From JBBTWG01 sp038062935 (GTDB taxonomy: Bacteria; Patescibacteriota; Gracilibacteria; UBA1369; UBA12463), in contig JBBTWG010000013.1 of NCBI GenBank assembly GCA_038062935.1, positions 1-19,742 on the forward strand: a stretch of DNA of 19,742 bases, given 5' to 3'. The notes under the pieces were generated by a model. It saw nothing but the letters and a program-made list of their open reading frames with translations, was not told the DNA's origin and searched no databases. This document shows positions 6,514-15,012 of the stretch, piece after piece (position 1 is the first letter of the stretch; the number at the start of each line of letters is the position of its first letter). Made by a program: the position numbers and the translations under genes.

Positions 6514-7740
6514 ATGCCAACTGTTCTCAACTCTGGTGACACCGCGTGGATGCTCGTTGCCTCTGGATTGGTCATGCTGATGACTCCAGGACTTGCACTT
6601 TTTTATGGTGGCATGGTGCGTAAGAAAAATGTGCTTTCGACGATTATGCAGAGTTTTGTGGCACTGGCGATTGTGAGTTTGCTTTGGGTTTTTTATGGCT
6701 ACAGTCTTTCTTTCGGTCCGGATGTTCATGGCATCATTGGAAATTTGGATTGGGCTTTTCTCAAAGGTGTTGGTACGGCTCCAAATGTTGATTACGCTCC
6801 GACAATTCCTCATTTGGTGTTTATGCTTTTCCAGATGAAATTTGCGGTTATCACGCCTGCGTTGATTACTGGTGCTTTTGCTGAACGTTTCAAATTCAAA
6901 ACATATCTTCTCTTTTTGATTCTTTGGTCGACGTTTGTGTATTTCCCACTGGCTCACTGGGTGTGGGGAATTGATGGATGGATTCGTAATTTGGGTGCGC
7001 TTGATTTCGCTGGTGGATTGGTGGTGCATATCAGCGCTGGAGTTGCGGCGCTCGTTGCTGCCATCATGGTAGGAAAAAGAAAGACTCATCATGAGCCGAT
7101 CAAGCCTCATAATGTGACGATGACTTTCCTGGGAACAGCACTTCTCTGGTTTGGATGGTTTGGATTCAACGCAGGAAGTGCGCTTGCAGCGAATGAACTC
7201 ACTGCTTCTGCGTTTACGGCGACACATCTCGGTTCTGCAGCAGCGGCACTCAGCTGGATGTTTGCAGAATGGATACACAAGGGCAAACCAACACTTCTCG
7301 GCACGGCGTCGGGAGCTGTGGCTGGTCTCGTTGCGATCACTCCTGCATCAGGCTTCGTGACTCCTATGGCGTCTGTGGTGATAGGTCTCGTGGCGGGTGT
7401 AGTTTGTTATTTTGCTGTTAATTTGAAATCTATTTTTGGTTACGATGATGCGTTGGATGTCGTGGGTGTTCATGCTGTTGGTGGCATCGTTGGTGCTGTT
7501 TTGACAGGATTTTTTGCTTCGAAGCTCGTGAATGCTGCTGGAAATGATGGTCTTTTCTATGGAAATGCGAGCCTCGTGGGAACCCAACTTTTGAGTGTGT
7601 TGATCGTCGTTGTTTTCTCTTTTGTGGCGACGTATATCATCTTGAAGCTTTTGGATGTGACGATTGGTCTCCGTGCCTCAGAGGACAAGGAAATGCATGG
7701 TTTGGATGTGAGTGAGCATGGGGAAATTGGCTATGAATAG
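6514..7740 (+). CDS. amtB: Ammonium transporter (Amt/MEP family)
   Basis: This is an inner-membrane ammonium channel of 408 residues with about 11 hydrophobic segments. Diagnostic features: MTPGLALFYGGMVRKKN near the start, DFAGGLVVHI with the first pore His172 and Asp164, WFGWFGFNAGSAL, GTASGAVAGLVAITPASG, and DVVGVHAVGG with the second pore His320. The cytoplasmic tail EMHGLDVSEHGEIGY is the family's conserved ending. I start at the ATG at 6514 because the protein aligns from DTAWMLV onward; an ATG at 6466 would add 16 residues lacking a clear signal peptide. No glnK/PII gene is adjacent, unlike many bacteria. The gene sits between pyrC and pyrD, suggesting nitrogen supply for pyrimidine synthesis, but co-regulation is not shown. 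Confidence 0.95.
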   Translation: MPTVLNSGDTAWMLVASGLVMLMTPGLALFYGGMVRKKNVLSTIMQSFVALAIVSLLWVFYGYSLSFGPDVHGIIGNLDWAFLKGVGTAPNVDYAPTIPHLVFMLFQMKFAVITPALITGAFAERFKFKTYLLFLILWSTFVYFPLAHWVWGIDGWIRNLGALDFAGGLVVHISAGVAALVAAIMVGKRKTHHEPIKPHNVTMTFLGTALLWFGWFGFNAGSALAANELTASAFTATHLGSAAAALSWMFAEWIHKGKPTLLGTASGAVAGLVAITPASGFVTPMASVVIGLVAGVVCYFAVNLKSIFGYDDALDVVGVHAVGGIVGAVLTGFFASKLVNAAGNDGLFYGNASLVGTQLLSVLIVVVFSFVATYIILKLLDVTIGLRASEDKEMHGLDVSEHGEIGYE

Positions 7741-7756
7741 GGCTCAATTGATTCAC

Positions 7757-7784
7757 TTGCAAAATTCCATTTTGCTGTTACAAT
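7757..7784 (+). promoter_or_regulatory. Promoter of the 7807 gene
   Basis: TTGCAA (7757-7762), 16 nt, TACAAT (7779-7784). A second, weaker pair, TTGCTG (7772-7777), 17 nt, TAATAT (7795-7800), would place the start exactly at the ATG. No Shine-Dalgarno sequence precedes the ATG (CCCCC instead). Confidence 0.55.
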
Positions 7785-7806
7785 AGTGACTCTTTAATAT
7801 ACCCCC

Positions 7807-8628
7807 ATGAGTGACGTTCCAAGAATACCTTTTGTTGATGTTAATGGACGTGAGCCCGAGGATATTCCTGATGATGCTCTTCCGCTAGGTTTAATTCGGC
7901 CTCTGCCATCCCCGCTTCAGGTTGCTCCTGCCCAGGCCAAACTAGCTCAGCCTGTGGTGAATAGTGTGGCAGATGGTGTGCGATCTCGCACGAGCTCTAT
8001 CGTCCCCCTTTTTGTTGGTAGTTCTGCAGTCGTCATTGGTCTCGCTCTTTATCTTCCCAGTTGGTGGCGCGGTGTTCGCACTGCTCCGTCCACCTCCCCG
8101 GCCCTCGTCTCTCCTCTTGCCCCTGTGGTTTCTCCTCGCATCGTTCCTCAGCGTTCTCCCGAGTCTGAAGAGGCTCATGGTCGTCTCGGTATAGATACTT
8201 CTCTTAAAAATCAAGAAGTTCCCATTTCTCAATTGCACGATTATTTGATAAGAGTTTTTGATGATCGAAAGCTTCTTGATGGAATAGAAAAAGCATTCTA
8301 TGAATCTCGGCATCCGGAAGAAGCTACTCCGGAAGCTTTTGCAAAATGGCGTCCAGAGCCTCTTGTTACTGAACTTGTTCATGAAGGTCAAAAATTGTTG
8401 GTGACGTACTCCGTGATTCCTGAGCGAGGTTCTTTCAGAACTGTTTTTGAGATTTCTTTTTCTCATCCCAAGAGTTTTTCTGCACGACCACCACATCGTG
8501 CTGTTTTTGAGCGTTTTTGGCCAAAGGATCCGAGGGCTCCTGGTGAATCGAAGATTTCTTTTGATAATCAGGATGCTATGGAGTCTCCTCTTCGCGCTCT
8601 TTCTGATACTTTTTGGGGTAAGAAGTAG
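7807..8628 (+). CDS. Hypothetical single-pass membrane protein
   Basis: I do not recognise this 273-residue protein. It has an acidic, proline-containing N-terminal part (1-60), one membrane segment at about 64-84 (IVPLFVGSSAVVIGLALYL) ending in a WW pair, a proline/serine-rich linker (about 90-125), and a folded C-terminal domain (about 135-273). Positive residues just before the membrane segment and none of the signal-peptide cleavage signals suggest N-in, C-out topology with an extracytoplasmic C-terminal domain. It has its own promoter and sits between amtB and pyrD, but nothing in it points to pyrimidine metabolism. Confidence 0.75.
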   Translation: MSDVPRIPFVDVNGREPEDIPDDALPLGLIRPLPSPLQVAPAQAKLAQPVVNSVADGVRSRTSSIVPLFVGSSAVVIGLALYLPSWWRGVRTAPSTSPALVSPLAPVVSPRIVPQRSPESEEAHGRLGIDTSLKNQEVPISQLHDYLIRVFDDRKLLDGIEKAFYESRHPEEATPEAFAKWRPEPLVTELVHEGQKLLVTYSVIPERGSFRTVFEISFSHPKSFSARPPHRAVFERFWPKDPRAPGESKISFDNQDAMESPLRALSDTFWGKK

Positions 8629-8658
8629 AGTTGATAATTTTTGATCAGAATAGTTTTT

Positions 8659-8667
8659 TGTGATACT
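8659..8667 (+). promoter_or_regulatory. pyrD extended -10 promoter
   Basis: TGTGATACT is an extended -10 (TG-N-GATACT) whose end lies 9 nt before the pyrD ATG. TTGATC at 8641-8646 is a possible -35 with a short 15-nt spacer. The predicted leader is about 3 nt. Confidence 0.45.
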
Positions 8668-8676
8668 TTCTTTGCG

Positions 8677-9600
8677 ATGAAGGTTGATCTTTCGGTAGAG
8701 TTTTGCGGCGTTCGATTCCCGAATCCTTTGGTTCTGGCGTCGGGTATTTTGGGTGTGACGGCGGCTTCGATGGCGAATGTGGTGCGACATGGTGCTGGGG
8801 GAGTGACGACGAAATCTCTCTGGCTCGAGGCTCACATGGGTCATCCCAATCCGGTGATTTTGACGACCGAACATTTCATGATTAATGCCGTGGGTGTTCC
8901 TGATGCTGGGATTGAAAAAGCAAAAGAAGAATTGGCGATTTATAATTCTATGAAAAAAGCGCCGATTATTGCGAATATCATCGCGGGAAGAAAATCTGAT
9001 TATGGTCAGATTGCTGAGGAAATTGCGAAACTAAATCCTGATATTATTGAAGTGAATATTTCTTGTCCAAATGTAGAGGATGAACTCGGTAAGCCTTTTG
9101 CGTGTTCGCGTGATGATGCAGCGGCGGTGACGCGCGAGGTGAAACGTCGTGTGAAAAAAATTCCGGTGATTGTGAAGTTGTCGCCGAATGTGACGAGTTT
9201 GCTGGAGATTGCGAAGTCTGTGGCGGATGCGGGCGCGGATGGTTTTTGTGCACTCAATACGTGGGGTCCTGGCATGGTGATCGATCTGGAAACGAGGCAG
9301 CCGATTTTGGCGAATAAAGTTGGTGGTGTTTCGGGACCAGCGACGAAGCCTCTTACGATAAAAGCTGTTTATGATCTCTACAGAGCCACGAAACTGCCGA
9401 TTATTGCTACTGGTGGAATGATGACGGGCGAAGATGCGATCGAGGCGCTGATGGCTGGTGCACAATTGGTGGGAGTTGGAACGGCGGTGCATTATCGGGG
9501 AATTGAGGTGTTTGGAAAAATGCGCGATGAAATGGGGAAATGGTGCACACAGCATAAAGTCAAAAAAGTGGAAGAAATTATTGGGACTTTAAAATACTAA
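8677..9600 (+). CDS. pyrD: Dihydroorotate dehydrogenase, class 1B catalytic subunit
   Basis: The FMN enzyme oxidises dihydroorotate to orotate. The 307-residue protein shows the class 1 layout: FPNPLVLASGI, GGVTTKSL, MINAVG(V)PD, the NISCPN motif with catalytic Cys130, IVKLSPN, NTWGPGM, GGVSGPATKP and IIATGGM.TGEDA.E.L.AGA..VGVGTA for flavin phosphate binding. The class 1B call rests on pyrK lying immediately downstream; class 1A and class 2 enzymes lack that partner. I chose the ATG at 8677 (MKVDLSVEF); an upstream TTG at 8641 would add 12 residues overlapping the promoter. pyrK starts 33 bp after the stop, across a heptamer repeat. Confidence 0.94.
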   Translation: MKVDLSVEFCGVRFPNPLVLASGILGVTAASMANVVRHGAGGVTTKSLWLEAHMGHPNPVILTTEHFMINAVGVPDAGIEKAKEELAIYNSMKKAPIIANIIAGRKSDYGQIAEEIAKLNPDIIEVNISCPNVEDELGKPFACSRDDAAAVTREVKRRVKKIPVIVKLSPNVTSLLEIAKSVADAGADGFCALNTWGPGMVIDLETRQPILANKVGGVSGPATKPLTIKAVYDLYRATKLPIIATGGMMTGEDAIEALMAGAQLVGVGTAVHYRGIEVFGKMRDEMGKWCTQHKVKKVEEIIGTLKY

Positions 9601-9633
9601 ATCCTCAATCCTACATCCTAAATCCTCGAGTCC
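9599..9633. repeat. Second heptamer repeat family, 5 units, pyrD-pyrK junction
   Basis: Five 7-bp units AAATCCT, CAATCCT, ACATCCT, AAATCCT, CGAGTCC fill exactly the gap from the pyrD stop codon to the pyrK ATG. The last unit is degenerate. The sequence differs from the GTCA family elsewhere, but the 7-bp period and position at a gene junction are the same. Confidence 0.8.
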
Positions 9634-10461
9634 ATGTTCCCCATTCTCAACACCATGCCGAAAATGCTTCCGATTGCGAAGATTATTCGTGAGACTTCCC
9701 ATGTGAAGACGTTTGTTTTTCGGCACCAGCTCGGTGCTAAACCTGGACAGTTTATCAATATCTGGGTTCCGCGTGTTGATGAAAAACCGATGTCGGTGGC
9801 AATGAGCAATGATGTAGAATTTTGGCTCACGATTTTTGCGGTGGGAGGGATGACAAAGAGATTGCATGAAATGAAAGTGGGCGATCTGGTCGGGATTCGT
9901 GGACCTTTTGGGACTTCGTTTGAATATGAATCAGGCGATCATCTCGTTTTGCTCGGTGGTGGATATGGCGCTGCGCCTTTGTATTTTCTTGCTAGTGAAG
10001 CGGTGAAGAAAAAATGTACGATCGATTTCATCGTTGGTGCTCGCGGCAAAGAGCATTTACTTTTTTTGGATCGCGTCAAAAAACTTGGAAAAAATGTGAA
10101 ATTGCACATCGCGACGGATGATGGAAGCGTGGGAACGAAAGGATACAACACGCAGATTCTGGAATCTGTTTTGTCGAGCGTGAAACCTGGTAACAAAAAA
10201 ATGACTCGCGTTTTTGCTGTCGGTCCTGAACTCATGATGAAGCGTGCGAGTGACATGTGTTTTGCACATAAAATTTCTTGTCAGGTCTCGATTGAGCGAT
10301 ATATGAAGTGTGGTTTTGGAGTGTGCGGGAACTGCTGTGTGGATGATAGCGGTGAGCGGATGTGCATGGAGGGCCCGGTAGTGGATCATCTGCGTGCGCG
10401 AAAAATGAAAGACTTTGGTGCCTATCATCGAGATAAAGTTGGCAGGAAAATTACTTTTTAG
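9634..10461 (+). CDS. pyrK: Dihydroorotate dehydrogenase electron-transfer subunit
   Basis: This FAD and [2Fe-2S] subunit passes electrons from PyrD to NAD+. In the 275 residues I see an N-terminal ferredoxin-reductase-like flavin domain (KPGQF at 37-41, KPMSVA at 51-56, GIRGPFG at 88-93 and following), a nucleotide-binding part (LLGGGYGAAPLYFLA at 106-120), and a C-terminal iron-sulfur loop with Cys226, Cys231, Cys234 and Cys244 (C-x4-C-x2-C-x9-C), followed by GPVV. An extra Cys235 adjoins the cluster. The flavin motif usually reads RP.S; here Arg is Lys. Start could be the ATG at 9634, 9655 or 9664; the first directly abuts the repeat, while family alignment would fit 9655 or 9664 equally well. 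Confidence 0.93.
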   Translation: MFPILNTMPKMLPIAKIIRETSHVKTFVFRHQLGAKPGQFINIWVPRVDEKPMSVAMSNDVEFWLTIFAVGGMTKRLHEMKVGDLVGIRGPFGTSFEYESGDHLVLLGGGYGAAPLYFLASEAVKKKCTIDFIVGARGKEHLLFLDRVKKLGKNVKLHIATDDGSVGTKGYNTQILESVLSSVKPGNKKMTRVFAVGPELMMKRASDMCFAHKISCQVSIERYMKCGFGVCGNCCVDDSGERMCMEGPVVDHLRARKMKDFGAYHRDKVGRKITF

Positions 10462-10467
10462 CTTTGA

Positions 10468-10494
10468 GCCGGGTTTTCTCGGCGGCTTTATTTG
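10468..10494 (+). terminator. Terminator after pyrK
   Basis: GCCGGG and CTCGGC (10468-10483) pair around a TTTT loop (one G-T pair), followed by GGCTTTATTT. It ends the pyrD-pyrK unit just before the promoter of the next gene. Confidence 0.55.
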
Positions 10495-10519
10495 ACTCTT
10501 TTTTGTATTATCGTATAAG
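10492..10519 (+). promoter_or_regulatory. Promoter of the large ATPase gene
   Basis: TTGACT (10492-10497), 16 nt, TATAAG (10514-10519). The predicted start near 10526 leaves a leader of about 23 nt without a Shine-Dalgarno sequence. The -35 overlaps the tail of the pyrK terminator. Confidence 0.55.
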
Positions 10520-10548
10520 ATGGATTTCCTGTAATTTGAATTTTTCTT

Positions 10549-13500
10549 ATGGCTCGATCTGGTTCTTCTTTATCGTCTCCTCTGGATCATCGTCCCGATG
10601 CTTCTGGTTCTTCTGACTATCGTGACCTTCACTCGCTGAGTAGGAGACATCGTCGTCCTACTGCTGGCATGCGATTTCGAGGGTTTCGCGAAACTTCAGA
10701 TTTTGATCTTGCTCCTACGGTTCTTGAAGATGGTATTTGTGAGATTCGTGGGAGGGTTGAAGGTGTTGCTCCTGGAGCTTTCAGTGATTCTTTTGCGAAA
10801 CTATTCGATGATGTACCAATGTCGTGTTATTTGCATGATGTTGGTCCTGTGAACTTTGAAGCTTTTCCTGAAGATACGGTTGTTGCTGATTTTTCTTTTC
10901 CAGGGAATTTGGATTCTGCTGCGATTTTCCAAAAACTTTCTGATTTTGTCGGATCTTCTGATGGCAGGATTCTTGCTCTTCCTCCCGGAGAAAAGGATTT
11001 TCGTGTGACTGTTGTTCTTCCTCATGATGATAATCTTGCTTATCTTTTAGAAGAACTTTCGAATGACTTGGAGTTTCCTTCTCATGATTATCAAGTTTAT
11101 ATTTATAAGTTTCAAGAAGGTGGACGTCGTATGGCTGCTGGCTTGATAGAAAAACGTCCGGTTTTCGTTGCACCTTCTCCGATTTCTTCAGAGGACTACG
11201 TTCTTTCTTCTACTCCGAGCAATGAGCGCTCTTTCCCCGCCAAGACCTGGAGTTCCCCTCAACGATCAGCCTTTCCATCACGATTTCTTCGTTCTCCGGA
11301 TATTGCTGAGGCTCCTGGTATGGTGCTGCAGTTGACTGCAGACAAGGGAAGTATTTTTAAATCGTGTATTGAGGAACTTTCTGGCATTGCGACTGATATT
11401 CAGGTGACTGGTGATACGCTCACGGCCGTGGTTCAGGTGGAGGGTGCTGAAGCTGCTTCTCTGGCACGTGTTCGTAAAAGTTTGAGTAAAATTATTGCTG
11501 AAGCCAAAAAGCAAGATCCTACTCTTCATGCTCAGGCTTTGTTGGCGACTGGAAATATAGTGCAAACTCGTTTGGGAAAAAATGGGAGTACTCCAAAACG
11601 TTTTTCTGGTTCTGCATTTTCCGAAATTGATCGGATGGCTGAGGCTCTGGTCGATCCTGCAACTCAGGAAGAAATTTCTGGGGTATTCCTGAATGGTGAG
11701 GCTCTCGATATGACGAATACGAGTCGTCAACAGATCAAGGTGCGTGTGAATTCTGAACTTATGGATGGGCAGGAAAATATTTATTTGCTGACTAAAATAA
11801 AAGAAATCTTTGATCGTTTTGAAGTTGGTGGTCCAGCGGATATGGTTGGGCGTCAGCAGGAATTTGATGATGCCATGCATTTTTTTAATGCTTGGATTGA
11901 TGGTTTTTATGCGAAATCTGGTGTGACGGGTCGTGTTTGGATTGATGGTGAACCTGGTATCGGAAAGAGTCGTTTTATTTTTGAACTTTTGAAAACTCTT
12001 CAAAAGAAATATAAAGATTTGTCGATTCTTTATTATGCGAGTCGTGAACATCATAAGACAGAGGATCGTTCTGCTCTTTTCCATGTTTTGAAGGATGTTT
12101 TTGCAAAACAAGGTAAGATGACGGGCTATTTAAAAGGCAAATATCCTATTTTGAAAGATGCTAAAGATGAGGAAGATGAGGATGCAAAAATTGATACTTC
12201 TGGGCTTGAGACTCCTGTTGAGGCTGCAGCGACGGTTCGTAGAATGTTTCAGGAGTATAAGCATCCTATTGTTCTCGCCCTCGATGATCTCCAATTTATG
12301 GATCAGTTTTCCGCAAATGTTTTTGCTCTTCTCTTGAAAAATCCTCCGTCGAATCTTTTTGCTCTTGGTGCTGATCGTGGTGTTCGGGATGGTGAGCAAG
12401 CTGAGCATGATCGTGCGCCGGAAGTGCTTCGTAAAGTTATTGCCAATGAAGAAGATCCTCACAATCTTTCTACTCGCTTGAATCGTTTGGATTTTTCAAA
12501 TTCTGAGATTCTCAAAAAATTTGCTTTTAGTTTCTTCAAGGCTCGTTTCGCTCCTGAAAAATTTACTGGAGAGAGAGCTTTCCCTTATGATCTTCTAGCG
12601 CGTTTGGCCGAGAAAACTCAAGGAAATCCTTTGAGCTTGAAAGAGCGTCTCGAAGCTCTTGTGGATCATGGCATTGTTCGGATTGGGGCAGGAAATAAAC
12701 TTGAAGTGAATGCCGCTGAAAATAATGAAATTATTGAAGATATCTCGACGAAGACGAATGATAATCTCTATCAAGCTCGTTTCCAGCGTGTGAGAGGAAT
12801 GAAAAAAGATGGTGAACCTCTCTATGGGGAAACTTTGTTTCAGACTTTTGCTTGGGTTCATGCTTTTACTGGACTTTCTTATGATCAACTTTTGGCTATT
12901 ATTCCACAAGAGTATGTTCCTCATATTCCGACGCTCCATAAATTGGGTCTTATTACCGAAGAGCCGTTGAATTTTTCTCATGCAGAGCTTCGTAAGGCCT
13001 ATCTGACTATTGCTGACTCCGCGGTTATTCAATCGGTGTGCGGCGATGCTGCACAGCTTCTCCATGAAAATTTTGAGAGCATTTCTGTTTCGCCCGATGT
13101 GCTCTATCGTCTTGCGGAACAGGGTCGTAGAAGTGATCTTGTGGATCGCTACGGCATTATGGCTGGTATCGACTTTTCTGAACGATATGACAATGCTTCT
13201 GCAAAGAAAGTTTTTGATAAGTTTTTCCCGCGCTTGATGAATCCTGTATCTCCGATGACTCCTGATCAGGCTGAGCTTGCTGCTACCGTTTGTCTTCGAT
13301 ATGGAATCACTCTGACTCGACTTTCGGAGTTTCGAGAGAGTCCGATTGATCAGGCTTTTGCTTCTGCGGAGGCTTTTATTGAAAGACTGGAGGACGCGAA
13401 TGTTTCACATGAACTTCTGAAGCAGCTTCGTCTCGCGCTTTTGGAGCGGCACTACGCAACCCATGATCGTGAGCGAAAAATGGATGGTCTTTCTTCAAGC

Positions 13501-14622
13501 CTTTCAAAACTTTTGGAGAATGAAGGTCATCCAGAAGGAAGCCAGGAATTTCTTTCTTCAAAACTTCTTTTGGCGGTTCATCGACTTCGTGCTTTGTATA
13601 AACATGAGGATTATCAGAAATTTGCTCTGGAATATGAGAATCTCTATAGAGATTTTTTAAAAAAAGATCCTTATAGAACCATGATTCCTGAAAATCCTGA
13701 AGCGCAAAAGTATTTGGTTGAGATCGAGCGTATTGTTGGAAATGTTTATTGTGTTTTTGCACAACTCGTTCGTTTTTTTAATCCAAAGGATAGCAGCGTT
13801 CGTACGGATTTTCCAGTGCTTGATCATGAAAAAATGATTTGTGGCTCTTATGCTCCTGCCGAACGAGAAGGGCGTTTGGAATATGCACAACGTGCCCTCC
13901 GTTTCCTGCAAACGGTTATTCATAGTGCCGAGACAGGTCAATCCGTGATGGACGTTCGTGGAGCAGTCTCTGCTTTTGATGTTGCTGCCTCACTCTCTGC
14001 CTACATTGGTTCTGATCCTCAGGCCATGGATAAGTATTATGAACGTGCTATTTTGATGGCTCATCAATATAATCTTCCTGAAGCAGCTATTCATGCTCAT
14101 GTAGGACAGGGCGCTCGATGTTTTGCTTTTGCAAAAAAATCACAAGGTCTGGAGATGCCTGTTTCTGGAAGGTCTCTGGAGAGTCGAGCAGCGGAATTTT
14201 TTGCTAAGGCTCTCGAAGCTTTCAATGCTGTTCAGAACGTTGCTGTGGACATGAAAAAGACTCCTCAGATTAATATGTGTGTTCTGACTTCGCATTTGGA
14301 TTCAGCTCGTGCGTTGTCCTTTTTGATTAAAGCTCGAGGAGAAAAATCTGCACAATATTTGGAAGAGTTTCAGGGTGATGGTCGTGGAAAACTTGGTCAT
14401 GTCGCTCGTGCGTTCAATAATCCGTTGTTGTTTACCCCCGTGTATGAGGGTTCTCCGGCAGAACTTCTCGATGCTGTTTTGGAAGTGTTTCCTCGTGCTG
14501 ATTCACGATTTTTTGATCGAATTGAGCTCACTTCAGATGCTCGCGAAAATCTCGTGCAATGGTATGCAGCTCTTCCTTTTGGAAGCCCAGCGAAGTCTCA
14601 ATATCTTCAATTCTTCCAATAA
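10549..14622 (+). CDS. Large cyclase-like/P-loop ATPase/helical-repeat protein (STAND or sAC-like)
   Basis: At 1357 residues this is the longest gene here; it lacks a signal peptide or membrane segments, so it is probably cytosolic. Residues 1-55 are Ser/Arg-rich and likely disordered. Residues about 60-200 and 255-390 look like two related alpha-beta units; the second has a class III nucleotidyl cyclase pattern (VTGDTLTAV at 286-294, then ATGNIV..RLGKNG, FSGSAFSEIDRMAEAL at 352-367, EEISG). Metal Asp289 and Arg362 are kept, but the first metal-binding Asp and the catalytic Asn are not evident, so activity is doubtful. An AAA_16-type NTPase follows: VGRQQEF at 433-439, Walker A GEPGIGKS (467-474), Walker B IVLALDD (574-580). 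Residues about 640-1357 are helical, TPR-like. This order matches soluble adenylate cyclases and PknK/MalT-type STAND regulators. The ATPase is firm; the cyclase link is inference. Confidence 0.8.
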   Translation: MARSGSSLSSPLDHRPDASGSSDYRDLHSLSRRHRRPTAGMRFRGFRETSDFDLAPTVLEDGICEIRGRVEGVAPGAFSDSFAKLFDDVPMSCYLHDVGPVNFEAFPEDTVVADFSFPGNLDSAAIFQKLSDFVGSSDGRILALPPGEKDFRVTVVLPHDDNLAYLLEELSNDLEFPSHDYQVYIYKFQEGGRRMAAGLIEKRPVFVAPSPISSEDYVLSSTPSNERSFPAKTWSSPQRSAFPSRFLRSPDIAEAPGMVLQLTADKGSIFKSCIEELSGIATDIQVTGDTLTAVVQVEGAEAASLARVRKSLSKIIAEAKKQDPTLHAQALLATGNIVQTRLGKNGSTPKRFSGSAFSEIDRMAEALVDPATQEEISGVFLNGEALDMTNTSRQQIKVRVNSELMDGQENIYLLTKIKEIFDRFEVGGPADMVGRQQEFDDAMHFFNAWIDGFYAKSGVTGRVWIDGEPGIGKSRFIFELLKTLQKKYKDLSILYYASREHHKTEDRSALFHVLKDVFAKQGKMTGYLKGKYPILKDAKDEEDEDAKIDTSGLETPVEAAATVRRMFQEYKHPIVLALDDLQFMDQFSANVFALLLKNPPSNLFALGADRGVRDGEQAEHDRAPEVLRKVIANEEDPHNLSTRLNRLDFSNSEILKKFAFSFFKARFAPEKFTGERAFPYDLLARLAEKTQGNPLSLKERLEALVDHGIVRIGAGNKLEVNAAENNEIIEDISTKTNDNLYQARFQRVRGMKKDGEPLYGETLFQTFAWVHAFTGLSYDQLLAIIPQEYVPHIPTLHKLGLITEEPLNFSHAELRKAYLTIADSAVIQSVCGDAAQLLHENFESISVSPDVLYRLAEQGRRSDLVDRYGIMAGIDFSERYDNASAKKVFDKFFPRLMNPVSPMTPDQAELAATVCLRYGITLTRLSEFRESPIDQAFASAEAFIERLEDANVSHELLKQLRLALLERHYATHDRERKMDGLSSSLSKLLENEGHPEGSQEFLSSKLLLAVHRLRALYKHEDYQKFALEYENLYRDFLKKDPYRTMIPENPEAQKYLVEIERIVGNVYCVFAQLVRFFNPKDSSVRTDFPVLDHEKMICGSYAPAEREGRLEYAQRALRFLQTVIHSAETGQSVMDVRGAVSAFDVAASLSAYIGSDPQAMDKYYERAILMAHQYNLPEAAIHAHVGQGARCFAFAKKSQGLEMPVSGRSLESRAAEFFAKALEAFNAVQNVAVDMKKTPQINMCVLTSHLDSARALSFLIKARGEKSAQYLEEFQGDGRGKLGHVARAFNNPLLFTPVYEGSPAELLDAVLEVFPRADSRFFDRIELTSDARENLVQWYAALPFGSPAKSQYLQFFQ

Positions 14623-14654
14623 AAAACACCCCTGGTTCAAGAGGGGGTGTTTTT
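14622..14654. terminator. Bidirectional terminator between convergent genes
   Basis: AAAAACACCCC (14622-14632) pairs with GGGGTGTTTTT (14644-14654) around an 11-nt loop. A-tract and T-tract flank the GC stem, so it works for the ATPase gene on + and for the small membrane protein gene on minus. Confidence 0.88.
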
Positions 14655-14663
14655 GTGTGTAGA

Positions 14664-14960
14664 TTAATATCCGCTATACGGCTGTGGTGTTGGTGAATAC
14701 GGTTGTGGAGTTGGAGAATATGGCTGTGGTGTTGGAGATGATTTGAGTGATGTTGTTTCTGTCGTCAGTGGTGCTACAGTTTTGTTCTGTATTCGAGTAG
14801 TTGATGTTGGCGCTGTTATTGCTCGATTCATGACGCTTGTCTGCAGTTCTAATGATTGCATGCGATATGCAAAGATGAGGCCTACGACGACGGCTCCTGT
14901 AAGAATTCCCAGCCAGAAGAGGATGAAAGGATTCAACTTGGAGAACTTTGTAGCTTCCAT
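14664..14960 (-). CDS. Small membrane protein with SPTPQPY repeat tail
   Basis: This 98-residue protein has one membrane segment (about 11-33, FILFWLGILTGAVVVGLIFAY), a Thr/Ser-rich stalk and a C-terminal tail of three SPTPQPY copies ending in SGY. The tail is encoded by a 21-bp tandem repeat at 14680-14740. Thr/Ser/Pro content and topology suggest the tail lies outside the membrane. I do not recognise a family. Its own promoter is at 15012-15040 and it shares a terminator with the convergent ATPase gene. Confidence 0.75.
   Translation of the reverse strand: MEATKFSKLNPFILFWLGILTGAVVVGLIFAYRMQSLELQTSVMNRAITAPTSTTRIQNKTVAPLTTETTSLKSSPTPQPYSPTPQPYSPTPQPYSGY
14680..14740. repeat. 21-bp tandem repeat encoding SPTPQPY
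   Basis: Three copies of a 21-bp unit (14680-14700, 14701-14721, then a third slightly diverged copy) translate on the minus strand to SPTPQPY each. Copies differ mainly at synonymous positions, so the peptide is better conserved than the DNA. Confidence 0.85.
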
Positions 14961-14995
14961 AGAGGATTTGGGTTAGGTTTTTATTTTTGAAGTTT

Positions 14996-15012
14996 TTACA
15001 CTTCTTGTGTAA
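14996..15012. promoter_or_regulatory. Palindrome, possible operator
   Basis: TTACAC and GTGTAA form a perfect inverted repeat with a 5-bp centre. It abuts the minus-strand -10 box and spans the predicted transcription start of the SPTPQPY gene, a usual place for a repressor site. A second palindrome, TAACATGTTA, lies at 15016-15025. No regulator can be named. Confidence 0.4.
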
